Assembly (NCBI RefSeq): GCF_000247695.1 | Contig: NW_004624778.1 | Location: 16,918,473-16,982,472, forward strand | Source: Heterocephalus glaber | Lineage: Eukaryota > Chordata > Mammalia > Rodentia > Bathyergidae | DNA length: 64,000 nucleotides | Reading direction: 5' to 3' | Shown: one piece after another, positions 36,037-45,560 of the stretch | How the letters are laid out: each line of letters opens with the position of its first letter | Numbering within the stretch: position 1 is the stretch's first letter | Program-made: the position numbers and the translations under genes | Notes under the pieces: generated by a model | The model's database searches: none | Told to the model about the DNA's origin: nothing | The model's input: only the letters and a program-made list of their open reading frames with translations

Positions 36037-36916
36037 ATGAGAAGACATGTAAATAAGTCCCCAAACCAAACTTCCAGATCATGTAAGGGAACCCCAAAGG
36101 GCAATGAGATGGAACAATCTGACACTCAACCACCTGTACTCCCTGAACTGGCAATGAAACAGGACATGGAAAAAATGAAATCAGAAATAATTTCTCAGAT
36201 AACAGCAGAGATTGTGCCCATATTACAAGATATGATTAATCTAGAGTGGACACAGATAAAAAATAGAGGAGCTGAGGAACATGGTAGAATCCCAACATAG
36301 GAAACAAATGGATGCAAACAGATTTCCAGGAGATTAAAAACTCCACTGAACATTTATGCTGCAGAATGAGTCAATCTGAGGATAGAATTTCAGATATAAA
36401 GGACAGGAGTTTAAATAGTGACCAGGAAAAGAAAAAATTTCTTAAAAATAGTAAGGGACAATGAGAAATCAATCCAGCAGCTGCTAGACAATGCAAAGAA
36501 TAACATAAGACTGATTGGAGTCAACAAAGAAACAAGAGAGAGTGCAGATGACATAAAAAACGCTGTTCACAGAAGTAATGGCAAAACCCTTCCCGATCAG
36601 GGGAAAAGAACTTAACATAGAGATAAGTGAGGCATATAGGACTCCAGCTAGCCTTGATCAAAAAAAATCTACACATAGGCATATAATAGATAAGATTCCA
36701 GAAACCCAACAGAAGAATAAAATTCAACAAGCAGTTAGAGAAAAGAAACAAATCACATACAACAGAAAGTCCATCAGAATTACAGCAAACTTCTCAACAC
36801 AAACCCACAAGGCAATAAGAGCGAGGAGCAACATATTTCAAGCCCTAAAGGAAAACAGCCTCCAACCGAGATTGATGTACCCTGCAAAACTATCTTTCAA
36901 AATTGATGGAGAAATA
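36037..36916 (+). pseudogene. L1 ORF1 remnant (RNA-binding chaperone), frameshifted and cut by a gap
   Basis: L1 ORF1p is a trimeric RNA-binding protein that coats L1 RNA in the cytoplasm. The sequence shows a Lys/Arg-rich start with an ATG at 36037. An upstream in-frame ATG at 35932 also exists, and I prefer 36037 because MRR-type starts fit the family. A Glu/Lys/Met-rich helical part follows (36150-36290). After a stop at 36298-36300 the reading continues in other frames: 'NNIRLIGV' of the RRM-like domain near 36505-36530, then 36578-36916 with 'RKSIRITANFSTQT', 'IFQALKENSLQPRLMYPAKL' typical of the C-terminal domain. At least two frame breaks are seen. The last 45 or so residues should lie in the gap. 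Not functional. Confidence 0.9.
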
Positions 36917-37611
36917 NNNNNNNNNNNNNNNNNNNNNNNNNNNNNNNNNNNNNNNNNNNNNNNNNNNNNNNNNNNNNNNNNNNNNNNNNNNNNNNNNNNN
37001 NNNNNNNNNNNNNNNNNNNNNNNNNNNNNNNNNNNNNNNNNNNNNNNNNNNNNNNNNNNNNNNNNNNNNNNNNNNNNNNNNNNNNNNNNNNNNNNNNNNN
37101 NNNNNNNNNNNNNNNNNNNNNNNNNNNNNNNNNNNNNNNNNNNNNNNNNNNNNNNNNNNNNNNNNNNNNNNNNNNNNNNNNNNNNNNNNNNNNNNNNNNN
37201 NNNNNNNNNNNNNNNNNNNNNNNNNNNNNNNNNNNNNNNNNNNNNNNNNNNNNNNNNNNNNNNNNNNNNNNNNNNNNNNNNNNNNNNNNNNNNNNNNNNN
37301 NNNNNNNNNNNNNNNNNNNNNNNNNNNNNNNNNNNNNNNNNNNNNNNNNNNNNNNNNNNNNNNNNNNNNNNNNNNNNNNNNNNNNNNNNNNNNNNNNNNN
37401 NNNNNNNNNNNNNNNNNNNNNNNNNNNNNNNNNNNNNNNNNNNNNNNNNNNNNNNNNNNNNNNNNNNNNNNNNNNNNNNNNNNNNNNNNNNNNNNNNNNN
37501 NNNNNNNNNNNNNNNNNNNNNNNNNNNNNNNNNNNNNNNNNNNNNNNNNNNNNNNNNNNNNNNNNNNNNNNNNNNNNNNNNNNNNNNNNNNNNNNNNNNN
37601 NNNNNNNNNNN
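36917..37611. other. Assembly gap (695 N)
   Basis: Unsequenced bases. Frames reported across it (for example 36578-37615 and 36890-37661) are artefacts of N translation. By position within L1 it should hold the ORF1 C-terminal end, the inter-ORF spacer and the N-terminal part of the ORF2 endonuclease. Confidence 1.
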
Positions 37612-40600
37612 ATAGATAGATCAACTAGACAAAAAATAAGTAATGAAATACTAGAACTCAATCAAACTCTTGAACAAATGAACTTAAAAGATGTTTACAG
37701 AATGTTCCACCCCACAAAGTCAGAATACACATTATTTTCCACTGCACATGGGTTGTTCTCTAAAACAGACAACATACTCCCTCATAGAACATGTTTAAGT
37801 AAATGGAAAGGAATTGAAGTTATCCCCTGTACATTGTCAGACCATAGTGCGATGAAATTGGAGATCAATGACAAAAGAAACCACAAGAATTTCATAAACA
37901 CATGGAAACTGCACAACACACTTCTAAAGAACCAATGGGTCACAGACGAAATTAAAGAAGAAATCAGACAGTTCCTAGAACTAAAGACAATTCCAATACA
38001 ACATATCGGAATCTATGCGACACAAAGAAAGCAATCTTATTAGGAAAATTCATAGCAGTGAATACTCATATTAGGAAAATAGAGCGAGCTCAATTACACA
38101 ACCTAATGCTGAACCTCAAGGTTCTAGAAAAAGAAGAGCAGGACAAACCCAAAGCCCATAGAAGGGAGGAAATTATAAAGATCAGAGCAGAATTCAATGC
38201 AATGGAGAGTAAGAGAACAATACAAAAAAATCAATGAAGCCAAGAGTTGGTTCTTCAAAAGAATAAATAAAATTGACAAACCCTTAGCCAACATTATCAG
38301 AAAGAGGAAAGAAAAGGCCCAAATCCATGCAATTAGGAATGAAAAGGTGAAATTGCAATGGACCCAGCAGAAATCCAGAGGATCATCAACACCTGCTTCG
38401 AGAACCTGTACACCAATAAAATGGAAAACACAGAAGAAATGAACAGATTTTTAGATATGTGTGAATTACCAAAGTTGAACGAGGAAGACCTAAAAATTCT
38501 AAATGACCCAATATCAATCAATGAAATTAAAAATGTAATTAAAAACTTACCAACTAAGAAAAGCCCAGGTCCTGATGGCTTCACTGCTGAATTCTAGAAG
38601 ACATTTAGAGAGATACTACTGTCATTACTGTTTAAACTCTTCAATGAAATTGAAAGGGAAGTAATACTCACAAATTCATTCCTGGAAGCAAGCATCACCT
38701 TGATCCCCAAAGCAGAGAAAGCCCCAACCGAAAAAGAGAACTATAGGCCAATCTCACTAAGGAACATAGATGTAAAAATCCTTAATAACATACTTGCAAA
38801 TAGAATGCAGAAAATCATCAAGATAATACACCCTGACCAAGTGGGATTTATCCCAGGGATTCAGGGATCATTCAACATATACAAATCAATAAATGTAATA
38901 AATTATATCAATAGAGCCAAGGACAAAATGATATGATCATCTCAATAGATGCAGAAAAAGCATTTGACAATATACAACGTATATTTACAATAAAAACCCT
39001 ACAAAAAATTGGAATAGACATTCTCTACCTCAATCTGATAAAGGCCATCAAAGAAAAACCAACAGCCAATATCATACTAAATGGTCAAAAACTGAAACCC
39101 TTCACACTAAAATCAAGAGCAAGACAAGGATGTCCACTATCACCACTCCTGTTCAATATAGTTTTGGAAACATTAGCCAAGGCAATTAGACAAGAGAAAG
39201 AAATAAAAGGAATAAAGATAGAAAATGAAGAAGTCAAATTGTCATTATTTACAGATGACATCATACTCTATACAGAAGACCCTAAGAACTCCACCAAACA
39301 TCTTCTAGACTTAATAACCAAATTTGGTAAAGTAGCTGGATACAAGTTCAACACACAAAAATCCATAGCTTTCCTCTACACAAACAACAGAATCACTGAG
39401 AGACAAATGAAGCAATCAATTCCTTTCACAGTAGCATCCAAAAAACTGAAATAACTAGGAATCAACCTAACGAAAGATGACAAAGATATTTTCTCTGAAA
39501 ACTATAGCAGTCTGAAAAGAGACATTGAAGAGGATATCAGAAAATGGAAAGACATCCCTTGTTCCTGGGTAGGAAGAACCAATATAGTGAAAATGGCCGT
39601 ACTTCCAAAACTGCTATATAGATTCAATTCAATCTTAATTGAAATTCCAGCAGCATTCTTCACAGACCTGGAGGAAACAATCCAAAAATTCATTTGGAAT
39701 AAGTAGAGACCTAGAATAGTAAAAGCAGTTCTAGGCAATAAAGACAAGGTAGGGTGTATCACAATCCCCAACTTGAAACTATACTACAAAGCTACTGTGA
39801 TAAAGACAGCATAGTACTGGCAAAGAAACAGACCTGAGGAACAGTGGAACAGATTAGAAGATGCAGAAACAATTCCAGGCACAATCAGGCACCTCATCTT
39901 CAACAAAGGAGTCAAACATCCTCACTGTAGGAAAGATAGCCTCTTTAATAAATGGTGCTGGAAAAATTAGGTTTCAACTTTTCAAAGATTAAAACTAGAC
40001 CTATATCTCTCACCATGCACTAAACTGAAATCAAAATGGATTAAAGATCTAAATATTAAAACAGAAATGCTGAACCGGCTGGACCAGAGGTTAGGTAGAA
40101 CTCTTAAAGACATTGGTATAGGAAAAGATTTTATGAACAAAACCTCAGTTGCCCGTGAACTAGCCCAATCAATCAACAAGTGGGATCTCTTCTTATTAAA
40201 AAGCTTCTTCACAGCAAGAGAAACCACCAACAGTGTGAAGAGATAACCAACAATGTGGGAAAAATTTTTCAACAGCTGTTCCTTAGACAAAAGTCTACTA
40301 TCTAGAATCTATAAAGAACATAAAAAAAAAAAATCAGACCTGCCAAATTTAAAGACCCAATCCAAAAATGGGCACCTGAAATCCACAGACATTTCTCAGA
40401 CCAAGAAGTAGAAATAGCAAATAAACATATGAAAAAATGATCAACAAACATCACTGGTCATTTGAGAGATCCAAATGAAAACAACACTGAGATTCCACCT
40501 CACCCCAGAAAAAATGGCTGCCATCATGAAATCAACCAACAACAAATGCTGGTTGGGCTGTGGGGAAAGAGGAACACTGCTGCACTGCTAGTGGGAGCAT

Positions 40601-40982
40601 AGACTGGTGCAACCACTGTAGAAATCACTATGGAGATACCTCAAAGAACTAGGACTGGAAGTCTCATTTGACCCAGCTATTCCCCTGCTGAGTATCTTCC
40701 CCAAGGAATTAAAAGAATCATACCATAGTGATATATGTGCACCCTTGTTCATATCATCATAATTCATGATAGCTAAAACTTGGAAACAACCCAATTGTCC
40801 ATCAGCTGGAGACTAGATAAAGAAAACGTGATTTTTTTTCAAATAAAATGAAGTACTACTCATCCATAAAAAATGAGAAACTAGAGACTTTTATAGCTAA
40901 ATGGATGCACATTGAGGCGATACTCTCAAGTGAAATAAGTAGGACACACATGTGTAAATACCAAATAGTTTTTCTAGTGTGA
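37612..40982 (+). pseudogene. L1 ORF2 remnant (endonuclease / reverse transcriptase), multiply broken
   Basis: ORF2p nicks target DNA and reverse transcribes L1 RNA there. The start lies in the gap. Visible in order: the end of the AP-like endonuclease, with 'KISNEILELNQTL', 'FSTAHGLFSKTD' and the catalytic-site phrase LSDHSAMKLE (37835-37864); the linker (38041-38350, several frames); 'PTKKSPGPDGFTAEF' and '[17 protein letters not shown]' of the RT fingers (38550-38780); the palm with '[10 protein letters not shown]' (38939-38968), '[14 protein letters not shown]' and FTDD (39248-39259); then the thigh and C-terminal segment to a TGA at 40980-40982. Breaks include frameshifts near 38015, 38220, 38350 and 38930 and stops at 38595, 39452, 39704 and further on. 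The usual F-A-D-D reads F-T-D-D here. Not functional. Confidence 0.95.
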
Positions 40983-41279
40983 GAAACTGAAAGCGTAAAT
41001 AAGGACTAAAAGGTATAATAGATAATGTGAAATAGGAAGAAAAGGGGCAAAGGGGAAGGAGAAATGGGAGAGGTAGGGGAAAGGAAAGAAGGGAGTGGAA
41101 TTAATATGAGAAAATGAAACAATGGAAACGAAGCCCTTGTAGATAGTCAGGGCTGGAGTGGTTGAAGGGAGGGCAGGGGAATGTGGAAAAAAGAACCAAG
41201 ATGGATTATGTGAAGTTGCAAATTTCCCATGACAAATGTCATTATATTGTATACTTAAATGTGCCAATAAAACTAATTT
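40983..41279 (+). other. L1 3' UTR with purine-rich tract
   Basis: After the ORF2 stop there is a G/A-rich strand from 41033 to 41110, a feature of rodent and human L1 3' UTRs that can form G-quadruplexes. It is followed by 'tgacaaatgtcattatattgtata' and an AATAAA at 41266-41271. The antisense frame at 40974-41267 is its complement. Confidence 0.9.
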
Positions 41280-41333
41280 AAAAGAAGCAAGATGATGAAT
41301 GTTATCATTATTTATATCTGCAATGTACGAACA

Positions 41334-41437
41334 GGGGCCCGGGATTTAGCTCAGTGGTTCTGGCACCTGCCTTGCAAGCGCAAGGTCCCAAGTTCTATCC
41401 CCAGTACCAAATAAATAAATAATAAATAAATAAATAA
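41334..41437 (+). mobile_element. ID SINE in the tail of the outer L1
   Basis: 'cccgggatttagctcagtgg', the hairpin ccttgcaagcgcaagg, 'caagttctatccccagtacc', then a tail that has become (AAAT)n. A target duplication aatgtacgaaca (41322-41333) and aatgtactaaca (41438-41449) flanks it, with one mismatch. Confidence 0.95.
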
Positions 41438-41659
41438 AATGTACTAACAAATTCTTTGCTTAACAAAAGAAATTTTATGGCATGTTCAATAAAGGACTTA
41501 TATTTAGTTGGCTTTATAAATAGAAGTAGATATTATGATAGAGAAAAAGGTGACCACTATAAATATTTCATTTGAAATAATAATCAAGAAACACTTGCTG
41601 TTTGGTTCAACCTTTTATATATAAAGGAGCTTTGTACTAAAAATGGACAATATACTTTT

Positions 41660-41726
41660 TTTTGGGGGGGGGGTACCTTGCACTTGCGCAGCAAGTGGCG
41701 AAACCATAGAGCTAAATCCCCAGCCC
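41660..41726 (-). mobile_element. ID SINE, antisense, internally deleted
   Basis: The complement reads GGCTGGGGATTTAGCTCTATGG, a middle section and GGTACC. The B-box segment is missing and a run of 10 G lies where it should be (41664-41673). An exact 16-bp target duplication tggacaatatactttt occurs at 41644-41659 and 41727-41742, so the loss happened within the inserted element or its source. Confidence 0.93.
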
Positions 41727-41742
41727 TGGACAATATACTTTT

Positions 41743-43375
41743 AATTTTGCTTTATAATCTTTAAAATGTACATCAATCAAGTATATACTTGGTTAGATAT
41801 CTGTTAGTAGCTTTAAATGTTTTTTCCTGTTTTTATTTATCCTTTATAAGTAGTATTTTTACAATTTTAAAATAAACTGCCTTGTAACATCTTGTACTCC
41901 TGAATTTGTAGCTGTTCCTTCTTGCAATTTTAATTCAAAACTTAAAAGGGGAGAATTCTCAATTAGAATTGACAATTGTTTAAACTTTCTATAAGAAAAT
42001 TGTCTAATTTTACATGTAATATATCTGACAATATACATTTTCACTGAAGTAGTAAACTTAATTCAGGAAAACTTATTTCCTATACTGTATTTTATACTCT
42101 AGAACAACAAAGCCCATTAGCATGGGAAACATTTGGAAGATGCTTAAGGTAATAAAACTTCTAATTCTGTCCTGGTATTTCATAAATTCCTTTTACTATG
42201 AAATCATTTGACACAGAATGTTGGGAATGATATTTAAGAAAATCATGTCTCAGTGACACTGCAATTCAATCTCCCTGGAATATCCTTGCCTTGGAGTTTC
42301 ATTGTAATTAATTGTCCTTTTTCAGTACCTTTTGATGAATTCTATGGCACCTCTGATTTTCTTCTAAATTTGGAAAACATGTTGTCAGTCTTTTAGGTTT
42401 AGCAGAGGCAGATGTGTTACTCAGCGATTAGCTCATTCTAAAGTAGATGTCAGGTTCCTCTTGCTTTTAGCTCAATAATTCTCATTATTTAAGGATGAGA
42501 AAATCAGCATGGACAGAGCAACATGCCAGAAAGCATAGTAAAGTGATAGGACCATCTTTCATTTTTTGAAAAGGAGGTGGCAGCTATTATAGAAGATTGT
42601 TGAGAACTATTGTGTGATATTTATAGGGAAAAAAGAAAATTGCTCACAACTTTTGTTTCTGGACTTCTTGTTTTAAATAAGAACTCTATCTTCAGTCAAT
42701 AACTTTTTATTCAGTATTTTTATTCTCATAATGCCCAATATATGACCAGAAGTGAGCAGACAAAGCTATACTGTACTTTTGCCCTTATTGAAATGTATCT
42801 AAGTTAAACATAACCCCTGCCAAAAGCAACTGGTGATATTAAGGATGCAGTCTATGGAGAATAGTGTGTTTTCTTCCCAAATGCTGACTGATAAGAATCT
42901 ACCATACATCGTTGGCCTTATTAGTACTAGGTTTTTCGAGCTATAGCCTAACTCAGTATTATTAACAGAAGTGACAGGCTGCTAGAAATTAGATGCGAAG
43001 GGTGCATTTTCCATATCATAAAAAATGTCTAAGTGATGAATTTTGGCACTAAGAATACTATGCATTGGCAAATCTATTGGACATCAAGGGAACCTAGAAC
43101 ATAGTCAGTGTGTCATTATTGGATACCAGGAATATGTAATGACTAACAGTAGAGGAGGTTTCTTCTGCGAAAGAGAATAATGTTTTGGGAATTTGGAGAC
43201 TGCTTTTTTATTTTCCCTCACTGTAACTGACCACAGCCACTTGTTTTACTCAACTTTGACCTACTTGATTGAAACTTATTTCCTCAACTTTCCAGTATTA
43301 ATGGGGAGTGAAAAAAATTAAAGATGCTTACATGTTATTCAGTTCCACAAATGAACATATCACTACAAAATTCCC
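41743..43375. other. Unannotated AT-rich sequence
   Basis: No gene or repeat recognised in 1.6 kb. Confidence 0.45.
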
Positions 43376-43399
43376 AGTCATCTGAATATTCAGATGACT
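43376..43399. repeat. Perfect 24-bp palindrome
   Basis: The half-site agtcatctgaat is followed at once by its exact reverse complement, with no spacer. The neighbouring bases (c on both sides) do not extend it. The role is unknown. Confidence 0.97.
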
Positions 43400-44019
43400 C
43401 TTAGTAGACATGCTCATCTCTGACCAGTTCTCTGGGATATTTATGGGCCTAAAGGGTCATTCCCACCACAAACCTGGAACTATTACCAGAGTCTTAAAAC
43501 ATAGGCTCAACTCGGGGGGCCCCCAAAATTTGAGTCTAGTCACTTGCCCCAAAACAGCAAACAGAAAAGGTAATGGTGAATTAGGAAAGGATTGTAATCA
43601 GTATAGCTGTAGCAACTTTGGGAAGACAAGGGGAAGCAGGCTTTGAAGGTACTGAAATGAGCTTTAACTTTAAATGGGGGAAGAACTGGGGCTAGGGCCA
43701 AGAGGGATGCATCATATTTATGGTCTTGGTCAAACTGTTTTGTGCTTGATCATTATCTCTGTTCTGACTCTGTAAGGTGGCTCCAGAGAAGCCCTCGTTT
43801 CTTTGTGGGGGTAATTTGGTTACCATTAGATGATTACTTCTCTCTAAGAAGAGAAGCCTCATTTCCTGTAAGGGGGTTATTGTTCCAACTTAGGAGGGTG
43901 ATCTCCCAATGAGCGGATTGGTCCATGAGGCTCTTCTGTTTCTGGAATCCAAGGTGATTTCAGGTTTAGGGCAGTGATGGAAGACTTCTGAACATTACTC
44001 AGGGAGGTCTGACTCCCAG
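43400..44019. other. Unidentified, possibly part of a retroviral element
   Basis: This block is less AT-rich than the surroundings and leads into the LTR-like piece at 44020. On the antisense strand it would follow the LTR, where retroviral internal sequence is expected. No gag or pol motif is recognisable in the 61-codon antisense frame (43877-44062) or in the plus frame 43410-43646. Confidence 0.35.
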
Positions 44020-44230
44020 CTTGCTGGCTATCTAAAACGGGTTTTGTGTTCTCTAAAATCAAAGAATGAATTCTAGGAACAACGCAGGTTAAGAGTAGGG
44101 TGAATTTATTGAGAGAAAGATAACTTCTGTCTAAGAGAGACAGAAGTGAAACTGGAAAGTGTGTTGCCTGCCCGCTCCAGTGGTTTCTAACTAGTTAGTT
44201 TCTAACTAGCTTAGCTATCTGCAATACTTA
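44020..44230 (-). mobile_element. LTR-like element, second copy, internally deleted
   Basis: 44046-44170 is similar to 31-155 throughout, including the antisense AATAAA (tttatt at 44106-44111). The short block near 44216-44227 matches 633-645. About 470 bp present between these blocks in the first copy is absent, so this copy lacks the TATA-box part. It is in the same orientation as the first copy. Confidence 0.6.
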
Positions 44231-44485
44231 GACCCACATAAATCCAGAACTGCTGTGAAGTTTTACTTCTTTTGTTTCCATCATCATATATTTTTGTATC
44301 TGATTTTTTTATTATCTTGTTTCTTTTCTGTACACCTCTACAACTCATCTCTATTATCTTGAAATTTTATCTTAAGAGAAATTTTTTACTGAAATCCATA
44401 CAAATTACAGAGGCCATATAATAAATGGTTTATGAATATTTAAAAATTTCTTGTAGCAATTAACAATCATCTCACTTGGTGTTTT

Positions 44486-44575
44486 GTTTTTGTTTTTGTT
44501 TACGGTACTGGGATCGAACTCGGAACTTTGCACTTGCAAGGCAGGCCCGGCGCCACTGGTCTAAATCCCAGGTCA
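44486..44575 (-). mobile_element. ID SINE, antisense
   Basis: The complement carries CTGGGATTTAGACCAGTGG, the 'cttgcaag' section, GAGTTCGATCCC (B box) and GTACCG. The tail appears as a GTTTTT-rich run at 44486-44500. A target duplication tcacttggtgtttt (44472-44485) and tcacttggtatttt (44576-44589) flanks it, with one mismatch. Confidence 0.94.
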
Positions 44576-44676
44576 TCACTTGGTATTTTAGTTTTTATGT
44601 TTTGATTTTACTGTTGTCAATGCCAAGGTTAAAATAAGATTCAGAGGTGAGTTGTTTCATTCAAGAATAAGCAAAC

Positions 44677-44766
44677 ATGGCCCAGGGATTTAGCTCAGTG
44701 GTTCTGCCACCCGCCTCACAAGTGCAAGGTCCTGAGTTCAATCCCTGGTACCAAAAAGAAAAAAAA
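44677..44766 (+). mobile_element. ID SINE
   Basis: 'ggcccagggatttagctcagtgg', 'cacaagtgcaaggtcctgagttcaatccctggtacc' and an A-rich tail. An exact target duplication aataagcaaac occurs at 44666-44676 and 44767-44777. It lies about 100 bp from an antisense ID. Confidence 0.95.
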
Positions 44767-44839
44767 AATAAGCAAACCCAAGACTCAACCCAAAGTCCTT
44801 AATTCCTTTCCTATATTCTTTTTTCTTTTTAAACGTTAT

Positions 44840-45560
44840 TGAGATAATTCACAACCTATAAATTTCACACTTTTAAATAACGTAATTCTATATTTTTTAA
44901 ATTGCAGAGTTGTGTAATCATCACTACAATCTGATTTCAGTAGGTTTTTAGGTGTGTGTTAATAGTCACTATCACCTCCAGCCCCCAACCCTAGATAACC
45001 AGTAGATTCCTTTCAGAATGATGGCATACTACAGATATTTCCTATAACTGGAATTATACATTAAGCGGTCTGTTGTGATTTGCTTCTTTCATTTATTGAA
45101 ATACTTTCAAGATTCATCCATTTGTAGTAAGTCAGTTTTTCATTCTTTTTGATTACCAAATAACATTGTATTATATGGATAAAACTCATTTTGTACATTC
45201 TTCAAATAATGGACATTGTATTGATTTTGTTTTCTGACTAATATGAATAGTACTGCTCTGAATATCCTATTGCAAGGTTTTGTGTGAACATATATTTTCA
45301 TTTATTCTGGGTAGGCACCTAACAGTGGGATTGCTGAGTCATGGTAATTCTGTTTCACCTTTTGAGGGATTCCCAAAGTTTTTGAAAGCTGCAGCACCAT
45401 TTAAATTCTCACCATTATGGTATGAGTATTCTAATTTCTCTACATCTTCACCAATTCTTACTGCTTTATTTATTACCTTTATCCTAATAGGTGTCAAATT
45501 GTGTCCATCTCATTGAGGCTTGGATTTGTATTTCTCTAATGGCTAATGATACTGCCTTCT
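44840..45560 (-). mobile_element. Ancient L1 fragment, antisense
   Basis: 'ttattgagataattcacaacctata', 'ttcaagattcatccatttgtag', 'ataacattgtattatatgga', 'gcacctaacagtgggattgctgagtcatggtaattctgtttcac' and 'cctaataggtgtcaaattg' follow the antisense order of an old L1 3' region. The frame at 45280-45516 is a shadow. Confidence 0.82.

Larger units (their letters stand above)
35240..41279 (+). mobile_element. Near-full-length L1 LINE inserted inside another L1
   Basis: About 6.0 kb including the gap: a repetitive GC-rich 5' UTR, an ORF1 remnant, a 695-base gap, an ORF2 remnant and a 3' UTR ending in 'aataaaactaattta'. A 16-bp target duplication aaaagaagcaagatga occurs exactly at 35224-35239 and 41280-41295, and both flanks belong to the 3' UTR of the outer L1. 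Both ORFs carry frameshifts and stops, so this copy could not move itself. Its length with an identifiable 5' UTR suggests little or no 5' truncation. Confidence 0.96.
34033..41468 (+). mobile_element. Outer 5'-truncated L1, split by a second L1 and an ID
   Basis: The left part (34033-35239) is ORF2 C-terminal sequence and 3' UTR; the corresponding stretch of the inner L1 begins near 39920. Its translated remnants include the typical ending around residues '[13 protein letters not shown]' and '[11 protein letters not shown]'. The right part resumes after the inner L1 at about 41296 ('tgaatgttatcattattt') and continues around the ID to 41468. The exact 13-bp duplication gaaattttatggc at 34020-34032 and 41469-41481 marks the original insertion. 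Frames at 34042-35249 are broken or antisense shadows. Confidence 0.9.

Noticed and set aside
36578..37661. Long open frames of 238-345 codons on both strands
   Set aside because: They consist almost wholly of undetermined bases in the assembly gap. Only the L1 ORF1 part before 36917 is real sequence.
41334..41437. tRNA-like sequences with A and B boxes, here and at the other ID sites
   Set aside because: They have A tails and target duplications and lack a proper acceptor stem, so they are ID retroposons and not tRNA genes.
43877..44062. Antisense frame as retroviral gag
   Set aside because: Its position fits, but no gag or nucleocapsid motif is visible in 61 codons.
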